Source of the DNA: Candidatus Zhuqueibacterota bacterium
GTDB taxonomy: Bacteria; Zhuqueibacterota; Zhuqueibacteria; Thermofontimicrobiales; Thiofontviventaceae
Direction of reading: 5' to 3'
Length of the DNA stretch: 32,747 nt
NCBI GenBank assembly: GCA_016931935.1
Contig: JAFGDW010000015.1
Span: 1-32,747 of the forward strand
Numbering within the stretch: position 1 is the first letter of the stretch; each line of letters begins with the position of its first letter. Shown here one piece after another: positions 1 through 8,168 of this stretch. A program made the position numbers and the translations under genes. Under the pieces are notes generated by a model. The model ran no database searches, had not been told where the DNA came from, and saw only the letters and a program-made list of their open reading frames with translations.

Positions 1-823
1 CTTGTAAAACAGGATGATAATCTATAAAACATATCACGGCCTGGTTGCTTGGGCTGTTAGGAATAACCTGATTTTGGGGTCATACATTATTACCGCTAAA
101 ATATTTCTGCTTAGTTTCCATTTAACAGTCACTTATCAATTGATTTAATGAACATCTGGAAATCAATAATTAGAAAAATATAATTTTTTATTTCCAAAAA
201 TGCAACTCTTTTTTCGGTAGCATCTGGAAAAGCATTGTGCGAGCGCAGCGAACTTTTTTGTAAAGGATTGCAATTTATTCATGAAAAAACAAACATGTGA
301 TGGTCATATTGAACAACAAGATTAAACATGAAGTAATAACAGCGTTCACAATCGAAGTATAAGTAGCGCATTTAATACTTTCATTCAGTTTCGCTTAATT
401 TACATAGTTGACACTCAGTGATTCGGATACAAAATTAAAAATAAAATAAATCCGTTTGCGACCATGGTTTGTTTCACTTGTATTATATCTTCAGTTATTT
501 TGAAGCTAACTCATCCTGATGAGTGGTACTCTGTATAAAAAATGCCCTGACGAAGATCAATTCTAAATGTATCTCATTCAGTAGAGAATTGACCCTTCGC
601 AAAGGCAATAAATTGAAGTTTGTGGAATTATTCCGGAACAAAATAATTTATTTTAAAAGCCGCAGGAAGCAGGCAGGTAAAACACGTGAGTCGAATTGCA
701 TCCTGAAGATTATAGTAGGAACGATACTATCAACTTCAGCAAAATTTGGCGTTAATGCAGTAAATACATGCTTCAATTAAATTCAGCAACAGGTATGGTT
801 CGCTCGTCCGCCCCTATAACTGA
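1..823. other. AT-rich stretch without a recognisable gene
   Basis: I find no convincing gene or RNA here. The longest open frame (523-780, plus strand) has no recognisable motif, no ribosome binding site and a composition typical of chance translation. The region lies downstream of the minus-strand MIP18-like gene that ends at 824. A gene on the left outside the window could have its promoter here, but I see no strong promoter match. Confidence 0.5.
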
Positions 824-1126
824 TTATTCATGTTTCGTATATTGTTTTTCCAGTGAAAGAAAAGTTCGCAATTCCGGTTTCGTCATCACCACTGTTTGTA
901 TGTCTACAGGAGGTTCGACTTCTTCAATAGATTCGCGCACACTTTCAAGTTGATAATCCTTGATTGTCACGTCGGCGAAGGGCATGGCTAAAGTTATTTT
1001 CACAGCTTCTTGCTCAAACTCAATGCGCTTTACAATGCCAAGCTTGACAAGACTGCAATTGATGCACGGATGCATTACATGGCCCACTTCGCTGCGAATA
1101 TATGCTTCAGAAAAATGATGAGTCAT
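824..1126 (-). CDS. MIP18/DUF59 family Fe-S cluster assembly-type protein
   Basis: This 100-residue protein fits the MIP18 (DUF59) fold used by SufT/CIA2-like factors in Fe-S cluster assembly or delivery. The core reads HPxIxxSLVxLGIV (from His19), followed by a charged beta strand, KITLAMPFADV and a C-terminal VMTKPELRTF segment. It has the usual length for a stand-alone domain. Two cysteines (21 and 24) sit in the loop where relatives usually have other small residues. An AGG-type ribosome binding site precedes the ATG. The gene lies 102 bp downstream of the sigma54 activator on the same strand, so the two are probably co-transcribed. Its exact client is unknown; a role with metal-cluster proteins of the neighbouring NifX-like genes is inferred from context. 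Confidence 0.75.
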   Translation of the reverse strand: MTHHFSEAYIRSEVGHVMHPCINCSLVKLGIVKRIEFEQEAVKITLAMPFADVTIKDYQLESVRESIEEVEPPVDIQTVVMTKPELRTFLSLEKQYTKHE

Positions 1127-1228
1127 AATTGCCTACTTTCTAACAGTCTGTCTTATGAGTTGTGCATCACTAATGAATCGTACTCCCGAATTATCGACGC
1201 TTATTTTTTGCCGAGTTACATCATTTTC

Positions 1229-2575
1229 CTACGGTTCATTTATCCCCAGCCGTTCAATCATTCGCCGCAAGGTGCCTTTGTCAATTCCTAATTCCTTAGC
1301 AGTCGCCAGACGTTTCCATTTATGGCGAATGAGTGCTTGTTCAATTGCTTGCTTTTGAATCGCTGCCAGTGAAAACCCGATCGATGATTTGCTGGCTAAT
1401 GTCGTGTATTGCTTTTGAAATTTTTCCGGCAAGTGTGAAATTTGAATGGTTTGACCACGGCATAAAATAAAACTGTATTCAATGATATTTTCGAGTTCCC
1501 GAATATTACCAGGAAAATCGTAATTAATTAAAACGTGCAACACTTCATCCGAGACATCGAGAATTTGTTTGCGCTTCAATTTATTAAACCGGTTGATAAA
1601 ATGATCGATTAACATCGGGATGTCTTCCTTACGTTCCCGAAGTAGGGGTAGTTTGATGCATACTACATTCAAGCGGTAAAACAGATCTTGACGAAACGTT
1701 CCTTCATCGACCATTTGCTGCAAATTTTTATTAGTAGCCGCAATAACTCGGACATCTGCGTTTACTGATTCTGTCGCGCCAAGCGGCTCATAAACACGTT
1801 CCTGCAGCACCCTCAACAACCGCACCTGCATAGCTGGTGAAATATCGCCAATTTCATCCAGAAAAATGGTACTGCCTTCAGCCAAAGCAAATCGTCCTGG
1901 TTTTGATTTTTTCGCATCAGTGAACGCCCCTGCTTTATAGCCAAACAATTCTGATTCCAGCAGCGTGTCGGGCAGCGCGCCGCTGTTGACGACCACCATT
2001 TTCTTTTTGCCACGCCTGCTTAAATGGTGAATCGCCCGGGCAAATAGTTCTTTTCCGGAACCACTTTCACCTTGAATCAAAACGGTACTATCGCTGACAG
2101 CCACATCCGGTAAAATATCGAATATTTTTTGCACCGCATTATTTTTACTTATAATATCCTGAAACGTATATTTTTGCTCGAGTTGTTTACGGAGTTCCGT
2201 AACTTCAGATAGATCACGAAACGTCTCAATCCCGCCAACAACTTTTCCATCTTTATCCTTTAACGGAGCAGCGCTTATTGAGATCGGCACCTGTTCGCCA
2301 TTGGAATTGATAATATAAATCGACTTGTTGGTAATTGGGCGGCCGTCCTGAATGCTCTGTTTAAGCAAACATTGACTATCGCATATATTGGAGTGAAAAA
2401 CATCCCGGCATGTGCTGCCAATCGCTTCATCTTTGGGGACACCGGTAATTTGTTCGGCAGCGCGATTAAATGATGTAATGCGCCAATCGCAATTCACCGT
2501 AAATACGCCATCGGCAATGCTATCGAGAATGACATCCGTACGAGTTTGATAATTTTGGTCCGTTTGGTTTTTCAT
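1229..2575 (-). CDS. PAS-domain sigma54-dependent transcriptional activator (NtrC family)
   Basis: Enhancer-binding protein that would use ATP hydrolysis to open sigma54 promoters. From the ATG at 2575 (448 aa) it has a PAS sensor (about 13-118), an AAA+ domain (about 141-370) with Walker A GESGSGKE (169-176) and Walker B FLDEIGD (Asp240-Glu241), and a C-terminal Fis-type helix-turn-helix ending DKGTLRRMIERLGI. There is no receiver domain, so it probably senses a ligand or redox state directly. The PAS domain has a CysX8CysX3Cys cluster (56, 65, 69) that could bind metal or an Fe-S cluster. The sigma54-contact loop reads GAFTDA, not GAFTGA. An upstream TTG at 2629 would add 18 residues, but it has no ribosome binding site and the added residues look non-native, so I prefer the ATG. 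The NifX/CDF/ferredoxin genes and the 13 kb cluster are its likely targets. Confidence 0.9.
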   Translation of the reverse strand: MKNQTDQNYQTRTDVILDSIADGVFTVNCDWRITSFNRAAEQITGVPKDEAIGSTCRDVFHSNICDSQCLLKQSIQDGRPITNKSIYIINSNGEQVPISISAAPLKDKDGKVVGGIETFRDLSEVTELRKQLEQKYTFQDIISKNNAVQKIFDILPDVAVSDSTVLIQGESGSGKELFARAIHHLSRRGKKKMVVVNSGALPDTLLESELFGYKAGAFTDAKKSKPGRFALAEGSTIFLDEIGDISPAMQVRLLRVLQERVYEPLGATESVNADVRVIAATNKNLQQMVDEGTFRQDLFYRLNVVCIKLPLLRERKEDIPMLIDHFINRFNKLKRKQILDVSDEVLHVLINYDFPGNIRELENIIEYSFILCRGQTIQISHLPEKFQKQYTTLASKSSIGFSLAAIQKQAIEQALIRHKWKRLATAKELGIDKGTLRRMIERLGINEP

Positions 2576-2629
2576 TTGTTTACATTTACCGAAAAATGAA
2601 CGTGTCCTTTTGCCAGCTTCTATTTTCAA

Positions 2630-2770
2630 TTAGTGCGATGGCTGAAATATCTTACTAAAGATAACATCTGTCAAAGTTCGTATCAATCCGATTATCCACA
2701 CCAATAAAATAAATACCGTGAAGAAATAATAAACGAATTCGATAATAACAAAATGGGTAATTTCCCACAT
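2630..2770 (-). CDS. Small single-pass membrane protein, 46 aa
   Basis: ORF beginning MWEITHFVIIEFVYYFF, continuing through a hydrophobic helix ending LLVWIIGLI and a short polar tail (RTLTDVIFSKIFQPSH). The pattern of a hydrophobic helix followed by a basic/aspartate tail resembles very small PLDc_N-like membrane proteins, but I cannot assign a family. It ends just upstream of the sigma54 activator and lies between it and the NifX-like gene, on the same strand as both. The ribosome binding site is weak (CTGGAATC before ATG). It is too short for ordinary gene calling. It could be a genuine small membrane component of the operon or a chance ORF; the long hydrophobic helix and the fit in the gap favour a real gene. 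Confidence 0.45.
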   Translation of the reverse strand: MWEITHFVIIEFVYYFFTVFILLVWIIGLIRTLTDVIFSKIFQPSH

Positions 2771-2824
2771 GATTCCAGAAGATACACTGAACACTACAAT
2801 GACAATGCGTATGGTAGCTCTATT

Positions 2825-2840
2825 TGTCTAATATAAGACA
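2825..2840. promoter_or_regulatory. Imperfect palindrome, possible operator
   Basis: TGTCTAATATAAGACA is a 16-bp dyad (TGTCT/AGACA arms, 6-bp AT spacer) in the 214-bp gap between the NifX-like gene and the small membrane protein, upstream of the activator. It could be an operator or an activator binding site. It is a single copy in AT-rich DNA, so chance is possible. Confidence 0.25.
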
Positions 2841-2984
2841 TTATTATAATTAATGCCATAACAAACTACTATTCCGAAAACCGTGCATTGACTCAAAAAA
2901 ATCTAACCACGCCACATTAAAATATTTGCTGATTCTATCGATTGAAAATGATTTTTCCCGCCTTTCTATAGATATCGCTTTCCA

Positions 2985-3368
2985 TTATCTTTCTGTGCAA
3001 TTACAATATTTTTCAGTTGCTGAGTTGTAATATTTAAAATAGCCGTTTTCCGAATTTAAATAGGCCACGACTGCATCTTCAGCATTTTCCATTGTCGTTT
3101 TAATAACCTCAATATTTTTTGAGGCAATATACTTTAATGATTTCACGCCCATGCTACCACCCATGAAAAGTTGGCAATCATGAAGTAAATCCACTATTTT
3201 TACCGCTTGTCCATGCGCTTTCTTCCCCTCGTGCACGTTGGTATTTTTCCTGATTTCATTAGCATAAATTTCTCCATTCAGCACTTCATAAATAATGTAA
3301 TATTTACTTTCACCGAAATGCTTTTTCCGAATGGTGACTTTGTCATCGCTCGCGACTGCTATTTTCAT
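2985..3368 (-). CDS. NifX/NifB-C-terminal-like (dinitrogenase Fe-Mo cofactor fold) protein
   Basis: This 127-residue protein begins MKIAVASDD and continues with HFGESKYYIIYEV, a late CQLFMGGSMG turn and a KTTMENAEDAVVAYLN helix. This is the pattern of the NifX/NafY/NifB-C-terminal family (PF02579), which binds Fe-S or Fe-Mo clusters in nitrogen fixers. Many non-fixers, like this one, carry uncharacterised copies. The C-terminus has a CysAsnCys pair that could add a metal ligand. A good ribosome binding site (CAGGAAAATAAAC-ATG) supports the start. It follows the CDF-NifX fusion by 119 bp. A role as metal or cluster carrier/sensor for that transporter is inferred. Confidence 0.88.
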   Translation of the reverse strand: MKIAVASDDKVTIRKKHFGESKYYIIYEVLNGEIYANEIRKNTNVHEGKKAHGQAVKIVDLLHDCQLFMGGSMGVKSLKYIASKNIEVIKTTMENAEDAVVAYLNSENGYFKYYNSATEKYCNCTER

Positions 3369-3487
3369 GTTTATTTTCCTGTAAAATTTTATTCATAGTT
3401 ACCAGATTAGATGTACAAACGTGCTTAAAGATTTACAACTAATTCGAATGATGTAATAAGTCCAGCAATAAATTTGTATGTGAATCG

Positions 3488-4756
3488 CTAATTCACCATT
3501 GCCTCCTCGGTTGTATGGGTCGGCTCAGTAATCCGTGCAAGCTGGTTCCGCTGATAAAGAGTAATGACATTACTGACTGTCAAGTTTTTTTCTTCGATTT
3601 TATAGATATCAATAAAACTATCCTTCAAAATATGAAAGGAAATTTCACCAATTCGTGCAGTAAAAAGCATATCCAGCCCATAATTAACAATCACTTTCAC
3701 TACATTCAATCCAATATGCTTTTCTTTGTCTAAAAACTCATTCAAATAGAAATCTTCAATTTCAACCTGATCGTTTTCCATTTTTAAAATCACATAAAAT
3801 GGTGCACGGCCAAAATGCGCATACACCTTGGACTGGAAACCGCTTATATCTTCAACCGGAATAATTGCAGTTATTAACTGTTGTTTCGATGGTTCCACAT
3901 GGATAAATACAGATTCAATGAAATCATATTCAGAAGTGATTTTCCGCTCGACTTCATCGGCTAATTCATGGGCCTTAAAAAGCGTTAGTGATGGATTTGC
4001 CGTAAATGTCACATCAACCATCCGAAACGGCCCGGTTTGTCGCACATTCACTTTAAGCATCTGTTTTACACCATAGACATTACGCACGATTTGTTCAATG
4101 TTCTGCTGAAGCTCACGATCGAGATTAGCGTCCATCAATGCCAACAGGGAATTCCAAATATTTTCCGCACCCAATTTTAAAATCAGTAATGAAATTAACA
4201 TAATAATGAGCGCTTCAACATAAGGTATCCTCAGATAGCTCAATAGAATGCCCGCCAACACAACAACCGACGACCAGATATCTAAAAATGACTCACGAGC
4301 ATTGGCAATCAGCGATTGTGATTGGATTTTTTCACCCATAACCTTTTCTTTTCTCGCAATGAAGAAAGCGACCACGATCGAGAGAATTGTCACTATAGCA
4401 GGCAACCAGGGAAATCCGAAAAAAATAGTCGGCTGTGTTAATTTGCCGAATCCATCCACACATAATTCCACGCCTGCCCAGAAAATAAAGCCGCCGATGA
4501 GCAATGTTCCGATTGTTTCCGCTTTATACAGGCCATAAGGGAATCGGGCGCTCTTCTGCCGGGACGCCAGCCATAAACCAAATGCCGACGCAAAAATTGC
4601 AATGGTATCAGCCCCGCTGTGAAATGCATCGGCAACGAGTATCTTTGAATGAAATAAATAGCCAACCACACCTTTTAGTAATGAAAGTAACAATGTAATA
4701 ATCGTCGCAATAAGCGCCAGTCGCTGGCCTTGTTTTAATTTTTCATTTTTATTCAT
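3488..4756 (-). CDS. Cation diffusion facilitator fused to a C-terminal NifX-like domain
   Basis: Inner-membrane divalent-metal/proton antiporter, 422 aa against about 300 for a usual CDF. Residues 1-205 hold the six-helix transporter, about 206-292 the cytoplasmic metal-binding CDF domain, and about 293-400 a NifX-like domain (FQSKVYAHFGRAPFYVILK ... GLNVVKVIVNYGLDMLFTARIG). The transport site has His46-x3-Asp50 in TM2, but TM5 reads Glu155-x3-Asp159 where zinc/iron CDFs usually have His/Asp-x3-Asp. The ligand set is therefore altered and the transported metal cannot be predicted. The start codon is directly adjacent to the ferredoxin stop, with no clear ribosome binding site of its own, which suggests translational coupling. 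The fused domain may sense a metal or Fe-S cluster and gate transport; that is inference. Confidence 0.9.
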   Translation of the reverse strand: MNKNEKLKQGQRLALIATIITLLLSLLKGVVGYLFHSKILVADAFHSGADTIAIFASAFGLWLASRQKSARFPYGLYKAETIGTLLIGGFIFWAGVELCVDGFGKLTQPTIFFGFPWLPAIVTILSIVVAFFIARKEKVMGEKIQSQSLIANARESFLDIWSSVVVLAGILLSYLRIPYVEALIIMLISLLILKLGAENIWNSLLALMDANLDRELQQNIEQIVRNVYGVKQMLKVNVRQTGPFRMVDVTFTANPSLTLFKAHELADEVERKITSEYDFIESVFIHVEPSKQQLITAIIPVEDISGFQSKVYAHFGRAPFYVILKMENDQVEIEDFYLNEFLDKEKHIGLNVVKVIVNYGLDMLFTARIGEISFHILKDSFIDIYKIEEKNLTVSNVITLYQRNQLARITEPTHTTEEAMVN

Positions 4757-5215
4757 CTATATGATCGCTGATTGTGGGCAGGCAGGCACGCATGCGCGGC
4801 AACCATTGCACTGCACTGCGTCAATATCAGCTTTTCCGTTAACCAAAGTAATTACATCCAACGGACACGCTGGAATACACCTGCCGCATCCGGTGCACAG
4901 ATCGGGATTGATGTTAGGGACAGGTCGGGATGAATAAACCGGTCGTTGTTGTACGCTAGGCCCTGGCATTTGAAATTGCCGGGTCATTGCCGTTCCGCAC
5001 GACGGACACGCTGATTGAAAACAGGGAACACCTTGCTGATGCACCGCTGTCGCGCCACAACTCGGGCAGATACAATTACCCGAACCAGTTTGCGCATATC
5101 CGCGTCCAGCACCGCGTCCCTGTCCTTGACCCTGACCTGCTCCGGCGCCTCTACCAGCGCCTCCTCTACCGCGACCGCCGCCCCTGCCGCCGCCTTTTCC
5201 AAAACCAAATTGCAT
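4757..5215 (-). CDS. Gly/Arg-rich zinc-ribbon plus 2[4Fe-4S] ferredoxin
   Basis: 152-residue electron-transfer or cluster-handling protein. Residues 1-40 are a low-complexity Gly/Arg/Ala/Gln tail; next comes a zinc-ribbon-like segment with two CPSCG knuckles; the C-terminal half is a bacterial ferredoxin with CTGCGRCIPACP and CNGCRACVPACP motifs, enough for two [4Fe-4S] clusters. The ATG at 5215 follows GGAG at ideal spacing; an ATG 12 bp further up overlaps that site and is rejected. There is no signal peptide, so it is cytoplasmic. It is immediately followed by the CDF-NifX gene with no gap and preceded by the Lgt-like gene (49 bp). Ferredoxins of this kind accompany NifX-like genes in many anaerobes, but their partner is not established. 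Confidence 0.88.
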   Translation of the reverse strand: MQFGFGKGGGRGGGRGRGGAGRGAGAGQGQGQGRGAGRGYAQTGSGNCICPSCGATAVHQQGVPCFQSACPSCGTAMTRQFQMPGPSVQQRPVYSSRPVPNINPDLCTGCGRCIPACPLDVITLVNGKADIDAVQCNGCRACVPACPQSAII

Positions 5216-5264
5216 AGTAATCTCCATTTATAAAGTGATCTGTTTTCGCTTGTTCGTTAAAAAA

Positions 5265-6101
5265 CTACTGATTCGTATCATTTCCCATTCGACGCTCCTT
5301 CGACCAGCCCCATATTAAAAAAACGCTGCTTATGACAAACAGTCCGAGCAACAGCATATGATTGGCATTAATTTTTATCAATCCCAATGAAGCAAGCTCT
5401 TGCGCCGACTCATAATATCGAAATTGATCCACAATAAAACGGTCGATGGAATAATACAGAAACACGATCGCAAACGTGAATCCCCTAAAACGGTGATAGC
5501 GTTCGAGCCATAACGCCAGCCCAAAGCCGAGAAAACCCAGCGCCGAAGCAAAAAGCTGGGCCGGCCATAAAGGAACGCCGGGAAAAATCGATCCAGCGAC
5601 GCCTTCAGGCGGAAATACAATGCCAAGCACGCTGTCGGTCGGACGGCCGAAACAGCACCCGTTTAAATAACAGCCACCAAGCCGTACAATGCCCGCCCCC
5701 AGCAGAAAAACCGGCGCCATAATATCGCCCAACGTTAAAAAATTTAATTTTTTCATTCCTGCATACCCAAACGCGGAAACAATCGCCAAAACAATGCCGC
5801 CAACCATCGACAAGCCGGCGATTCCAATCACGCCATTTTGCAAAGGATTAATCACATTGAACCATTGCCCCCTGAATTCATCCAGGTGATAAACAACATA
5901 CCATAACCGGCTGCCAACAATGGATGCGATCATAATAACCACTGAAAAATCCATAATAATATCCGGTCGAATTTCGAAACGGCGGGCGCGTTTCATAGCG
6001 ATCGCAATGCCAATTAACATACTGAGCGCCAGCGCAGCGCCATAACTGCGTAATTCAAACGCGCCGATTTTTATAAGAACCGGAAGCATCTGTTTATTCA
6101 T
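5265..6101 (-). CDS. lgt: Prolipoprotein diacylglyceryl transferase (Lgt) family protein
   Basis: Multi-pass inner-membrane enzyme family that moves diacylglyceryl from phosphatidylglycerol to the lipobox cysteine of prolipoproteins. The 278-aa protein has about seven hydrophobic segments and the Lgt signature around Arg140 (VRLGGCYLNGCCFGRPTD), plus the C-terminal DRFIVDQFR arginine. The essential His103 region of E. coli Lgt (GGLSFHGG type) reads GLSMVGG, with Val100 at the apparent histidine position; many phyla tolerate Tyr there, but Val is unusual. The ATG overlaps the DUF89 stop by 8 bp, so the two are coupled. It is either the housekeeping Lgt or a divergent paralogue; a lipoprotein gene at 27 kb provides at least one possible substrate. 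Confidence 0.85.
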   Translation of the reverse strand: MNKQMLPVLIKIGAFELRSYGAALALSMLIGIAIAMKRARRFEIRPDIIMDFSVVIMIASIVGSRLWYVVYHLDEFRGQWFNVINPLQNGVIGIAGLSMVGGIVLAIVSAFGYAGMKKLNFLTLGDIMAPVFLLGAGIVRLGGCYLNGCCFGRPTDSVLGIVFPPEGVAGSIFPGVPLWPAQLFASALGFLGFGLALWLERYHRFRGFTFAIVFLYYSIDRFIVDQFRYYESAQELASLGLIKINANHMLLLGLFVISSVFLIWGWSKERRMGNDTNQ

Positions 6102-6978
6102 CCCTTTCCATTTTCACCAAAAAATCTCCGTTACGAACGCCAAGATGATGCGCCACATGATCGCACTTTGCCATCAATATGAAATAGATATTTCTACCAC
6201 AACCACATAAGCCTTCATAATTGCCCTGTCCTTTGGCGATTATCAAATCAGCATTGTTAAAAATATTTTGAAATTGCAGTGATGTATGCTGTAAAATTGT
6301 GCCAGGCGTGTCATCACCGTTCGAAATTACTGTGGCAATCCTGTCCATCCCGACTTGAATTGCGTCGGCGATTGTAATATCGTTGATAATCGGCGCACCG
6401 CGCACCGCAAAATACACATTGGGATGCTGAATCGTTTCCAGAAAAAGCCGGTCCATGACGAGTTCTCCCGCATTATCGCCTAGGTAAAGCAGTGTTTGCG
6501 CACGTTGAAGCGCCGCCTGCAATTGCCGCGAATGGTCAATCGCCAGGGATACGGATTCTGCCTGTTGCAGGGTAGCGTTAATATCAAATGGATTATTGGG
6601 GCCAAAGTCGATTATATTTCCGGCAATTGCCAACCGTAACGCGAAATTGAATGGATCCGGCGCATCGGCTACTTTCTGTTTTAATACAGGATAATAGTCA
6701 AGCATTAACGCGTTAAATTGTTTTTTTATTGCATCATACGGATCATCATTATTCAGCGCCCGGCGAATGATACGGTGCATTTCCCTGCCCATTGCCGGCG
6801 GCGACTGATTGAAATTTACATCGCTAAAATATTTCAACACGCTGCGCATTGCGGCATCTTGCTTTTCAAGAGGCACAAGCCCTTTTTTAAACAGGTTGGT
6901 CAAACTGCCAATCGCACAGGGAATACAATCATACGTAAATGTCAGTGGTTTTTGTTTCGGATTCGTCGTCGTTTTCAT
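6094..6978 (-). CDS. DUF89/ARMT1-like metal-dependent phosphatase family protein
   Basis: The 294-residue protein matches the DUF89 (ARMT1-like, AF1104-type) family. It has an N-terminal YDCIPCAIGSL segment with two cysteines, the acidic active-site motif YLGDNAGE (about 172-179), a second block with RGAPIINDIT, and the C-terminal KGQGNYEG motif. Characterised relatives are metal-dependent phosphatases that hydrolyse damaged or over-phosphorylated metabolites; the prokaryotic cysteine-containing subgroup has no firm substrate. AAAGGA precedes the ATG. It lies 8 bp downstream of the aminotransferase and overlaps the Lgt-like gene, so it is within a run of co-transcribed genes. Confidence 0.85.
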   Translation of the reverse strand: MKTTTNPKQKPLTFTYDCIPCAIGSLTNLFKKGLVPLEKQDAAMRSVLKYFSDVNFNQSPPAMGREMHRIIRRALNNDDPYDAIKKQFNALMLDYYPVLKQKVADAPDPFNFALRLAIAGNIIDFGPNNPFDINATLQQAESVSLAIDHSRQLQAALQRAQTLLYLGDNAGELVMDRLFLETIQHPNVYFAVRGAPIINDITIADAIQVGMDRIATVISNGDDTPGTILQHTSLQFQNIFNNADLIIAKGQGNYEGLCGCGRNIYFILMAKCDHVAHHLGVRNGDFLVKMERDE

Positions 6979-6986
6979 TCATTCCT

Positions 6987-8147
6987 TTACCGGTTAAAAT
7001 ATCGTTCCATTCGGTCGAATGCAGTATGAATCATCTCATCCGGGACGCAAAACGAAAGTCGCAAATGTTGTTCTCCGGTTGGACCAAAATCGGCGCCCGG
7101 TGTTGTTGATACTTTTGCAGCCCGTAAAAGTTCTACGCAAAATTGGTGTGAATTTTTTCCTTGCTCCAATACTATTTTGGGGAACATCAAGTACGAGCCA
7201 CCTGGTTTTTGATATTCAAACACCGATGGCAACCGATCGAGCCGATTACACATCAAATTCCGTGCGGATAAATATTTCAGCCGGAACAATTCCACACACT
7301 CCTGGGAATTTTGCAATGCGGCAAGCGCGGCGTATTGCGATACAACCGGCGCGCATATTGTAAACGGAATATGGGCTTTGTTAATTTGCGGAATCAATTC
7401 TTCATCCGCATGCAAATAACCAATTCGCCAGCCTGTCATCGCGTATGTTTTTGTAAATGTAAAACAGCTAATCACATTTTTTTGCATTTCCGGGATGGAA
7501 GCAATGCTGAAATGGTTATGCTCATCAAATACAAAATATTCGTACGCCTCGTCCGTGACAACCATCAAATTATGCTCCAGCGCAATTTCAGCCAGTTGTC
7601 TGAGTTGCTGTTCGCTGAAAACCGCACCGGTGGGATTGCTCGGTGAACAATAAACAATCGCTTTTGTTTTTGGCGTGACCGCTTTTTTAATTCCCTCGAT
7701 ATCTAATATAAATCCGTCTTCTTCAATCGTCGGAACAAACACCGGATGGCCGGAAGCGAGCGCCACTTGATTTATATGCGTTGAATACGTCGGAGAAGGT
7801 AAAATGACTTCATCGCCAGGATCAATAATCGCCATCATTGCAGCCGCTAATCCTTCGATGGCGCCAACGGTTACAATGATTTGAGCGATATTCGCATCGA
7901 TCTTGTTATCCCGCTTCAGTTTTTTCACAATTTCCTGACGCAATTCCGGCAATCCCGCGCTCACAGAATATCCATCAACCAATCTCTTATTAATTGCGGC
8001 AATCGCCGCATCCCCGATAAAATCAGGCGCGCCGGATGTCGGTTTTGCCCAGGACAGAAATGCGACATTTTCATTTTCTTTGGACAGTCGTGTCATTTCA
8101 TGGATCGCAGATTTTGGTATATCGGCCACTCGATTTGAAATGTGCAT
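6987..8147 (-). CDS. Class I/II PLP-dependent aminotransferase
   Basis: Fold-type I aminotransferase, 386 aa, cytoplasmic. It shows the substrate/cofactor landmarks of the aspartate/aromatic aminotransferase group: GYSVSAGLPELR near the N-terminus, SPSNPTGAV (Asn binding PLP), VTDEAYEYFVFD (Asp/Tyr), and the Schiff-base lysine in FTKTYAMTGWRIGY. The C-terminal arginine expected to bind the substrate carboxylate is in HLRLSFCV. Length is normal for the family. AAGGAAAG precedes the ATG. It follows the deformylase by 21 bp. The amino-acid substrate cannot be set from sequence; it may be a general aspartate- or aromatic-type enzyme carried in the operon. Confidence 0.93.
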   Translation of the reverse strand: MHISNRVADIPKSAIHEMTRLSKENENVAFLSWAKPTSGAPDFIGDAAIAAINKRLVDGYSVSAGLPELRQEIVKKLKRDNKIDANIAQIIVTVGAIEGLAAAMMAIIDPGDEVILPSPTYSTHINQVALASGHPVFVPTIEEDGFILDIEGIKKAVTPKTKAIVYCSPSNPTGAVFSEQQLRQLAEIALEHNLMVVTDEAYEYFVFDEHNHFSIASIPEMQKNVISCFTFTKTYAMTGWRIGYLHADEELIPQINKAHIPFTICAPVVSQYAALAALQNSQECVELFRLKYLSARNLMCNRLDRLPSVFEYQKPGGSYLMFPKIVLEQGKNSHQFCVELLRAAKVSTTPGADFGPTGEQHLRLSFCVPDEMIHTAFDRMERYFNR

Positions 8148-8168
8148 AATACTTTCCTTGTGAAAAAG

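Noticed and set aside
523..780. 85-codon open frame near the left end
   Set aside because: No motif, no ribosome binding site, basic low-complexity translation; likely chance.
2576..2629. TTG start extending the sigma54 activator by 18 residues
   Set aside because: No ribosome binding site and a basic, non-family N-terminus; ATG at 2575 gives the usual start of PAS activators.
2985..5215. Nitrogen-fixation gene cluster
   Set aside because: NifX-like domains and a ferredoxin are present, but there is no nifH, nifD, nifK, nifE, nifN or full nifB; these domains are common in non-fixing anaerobes.
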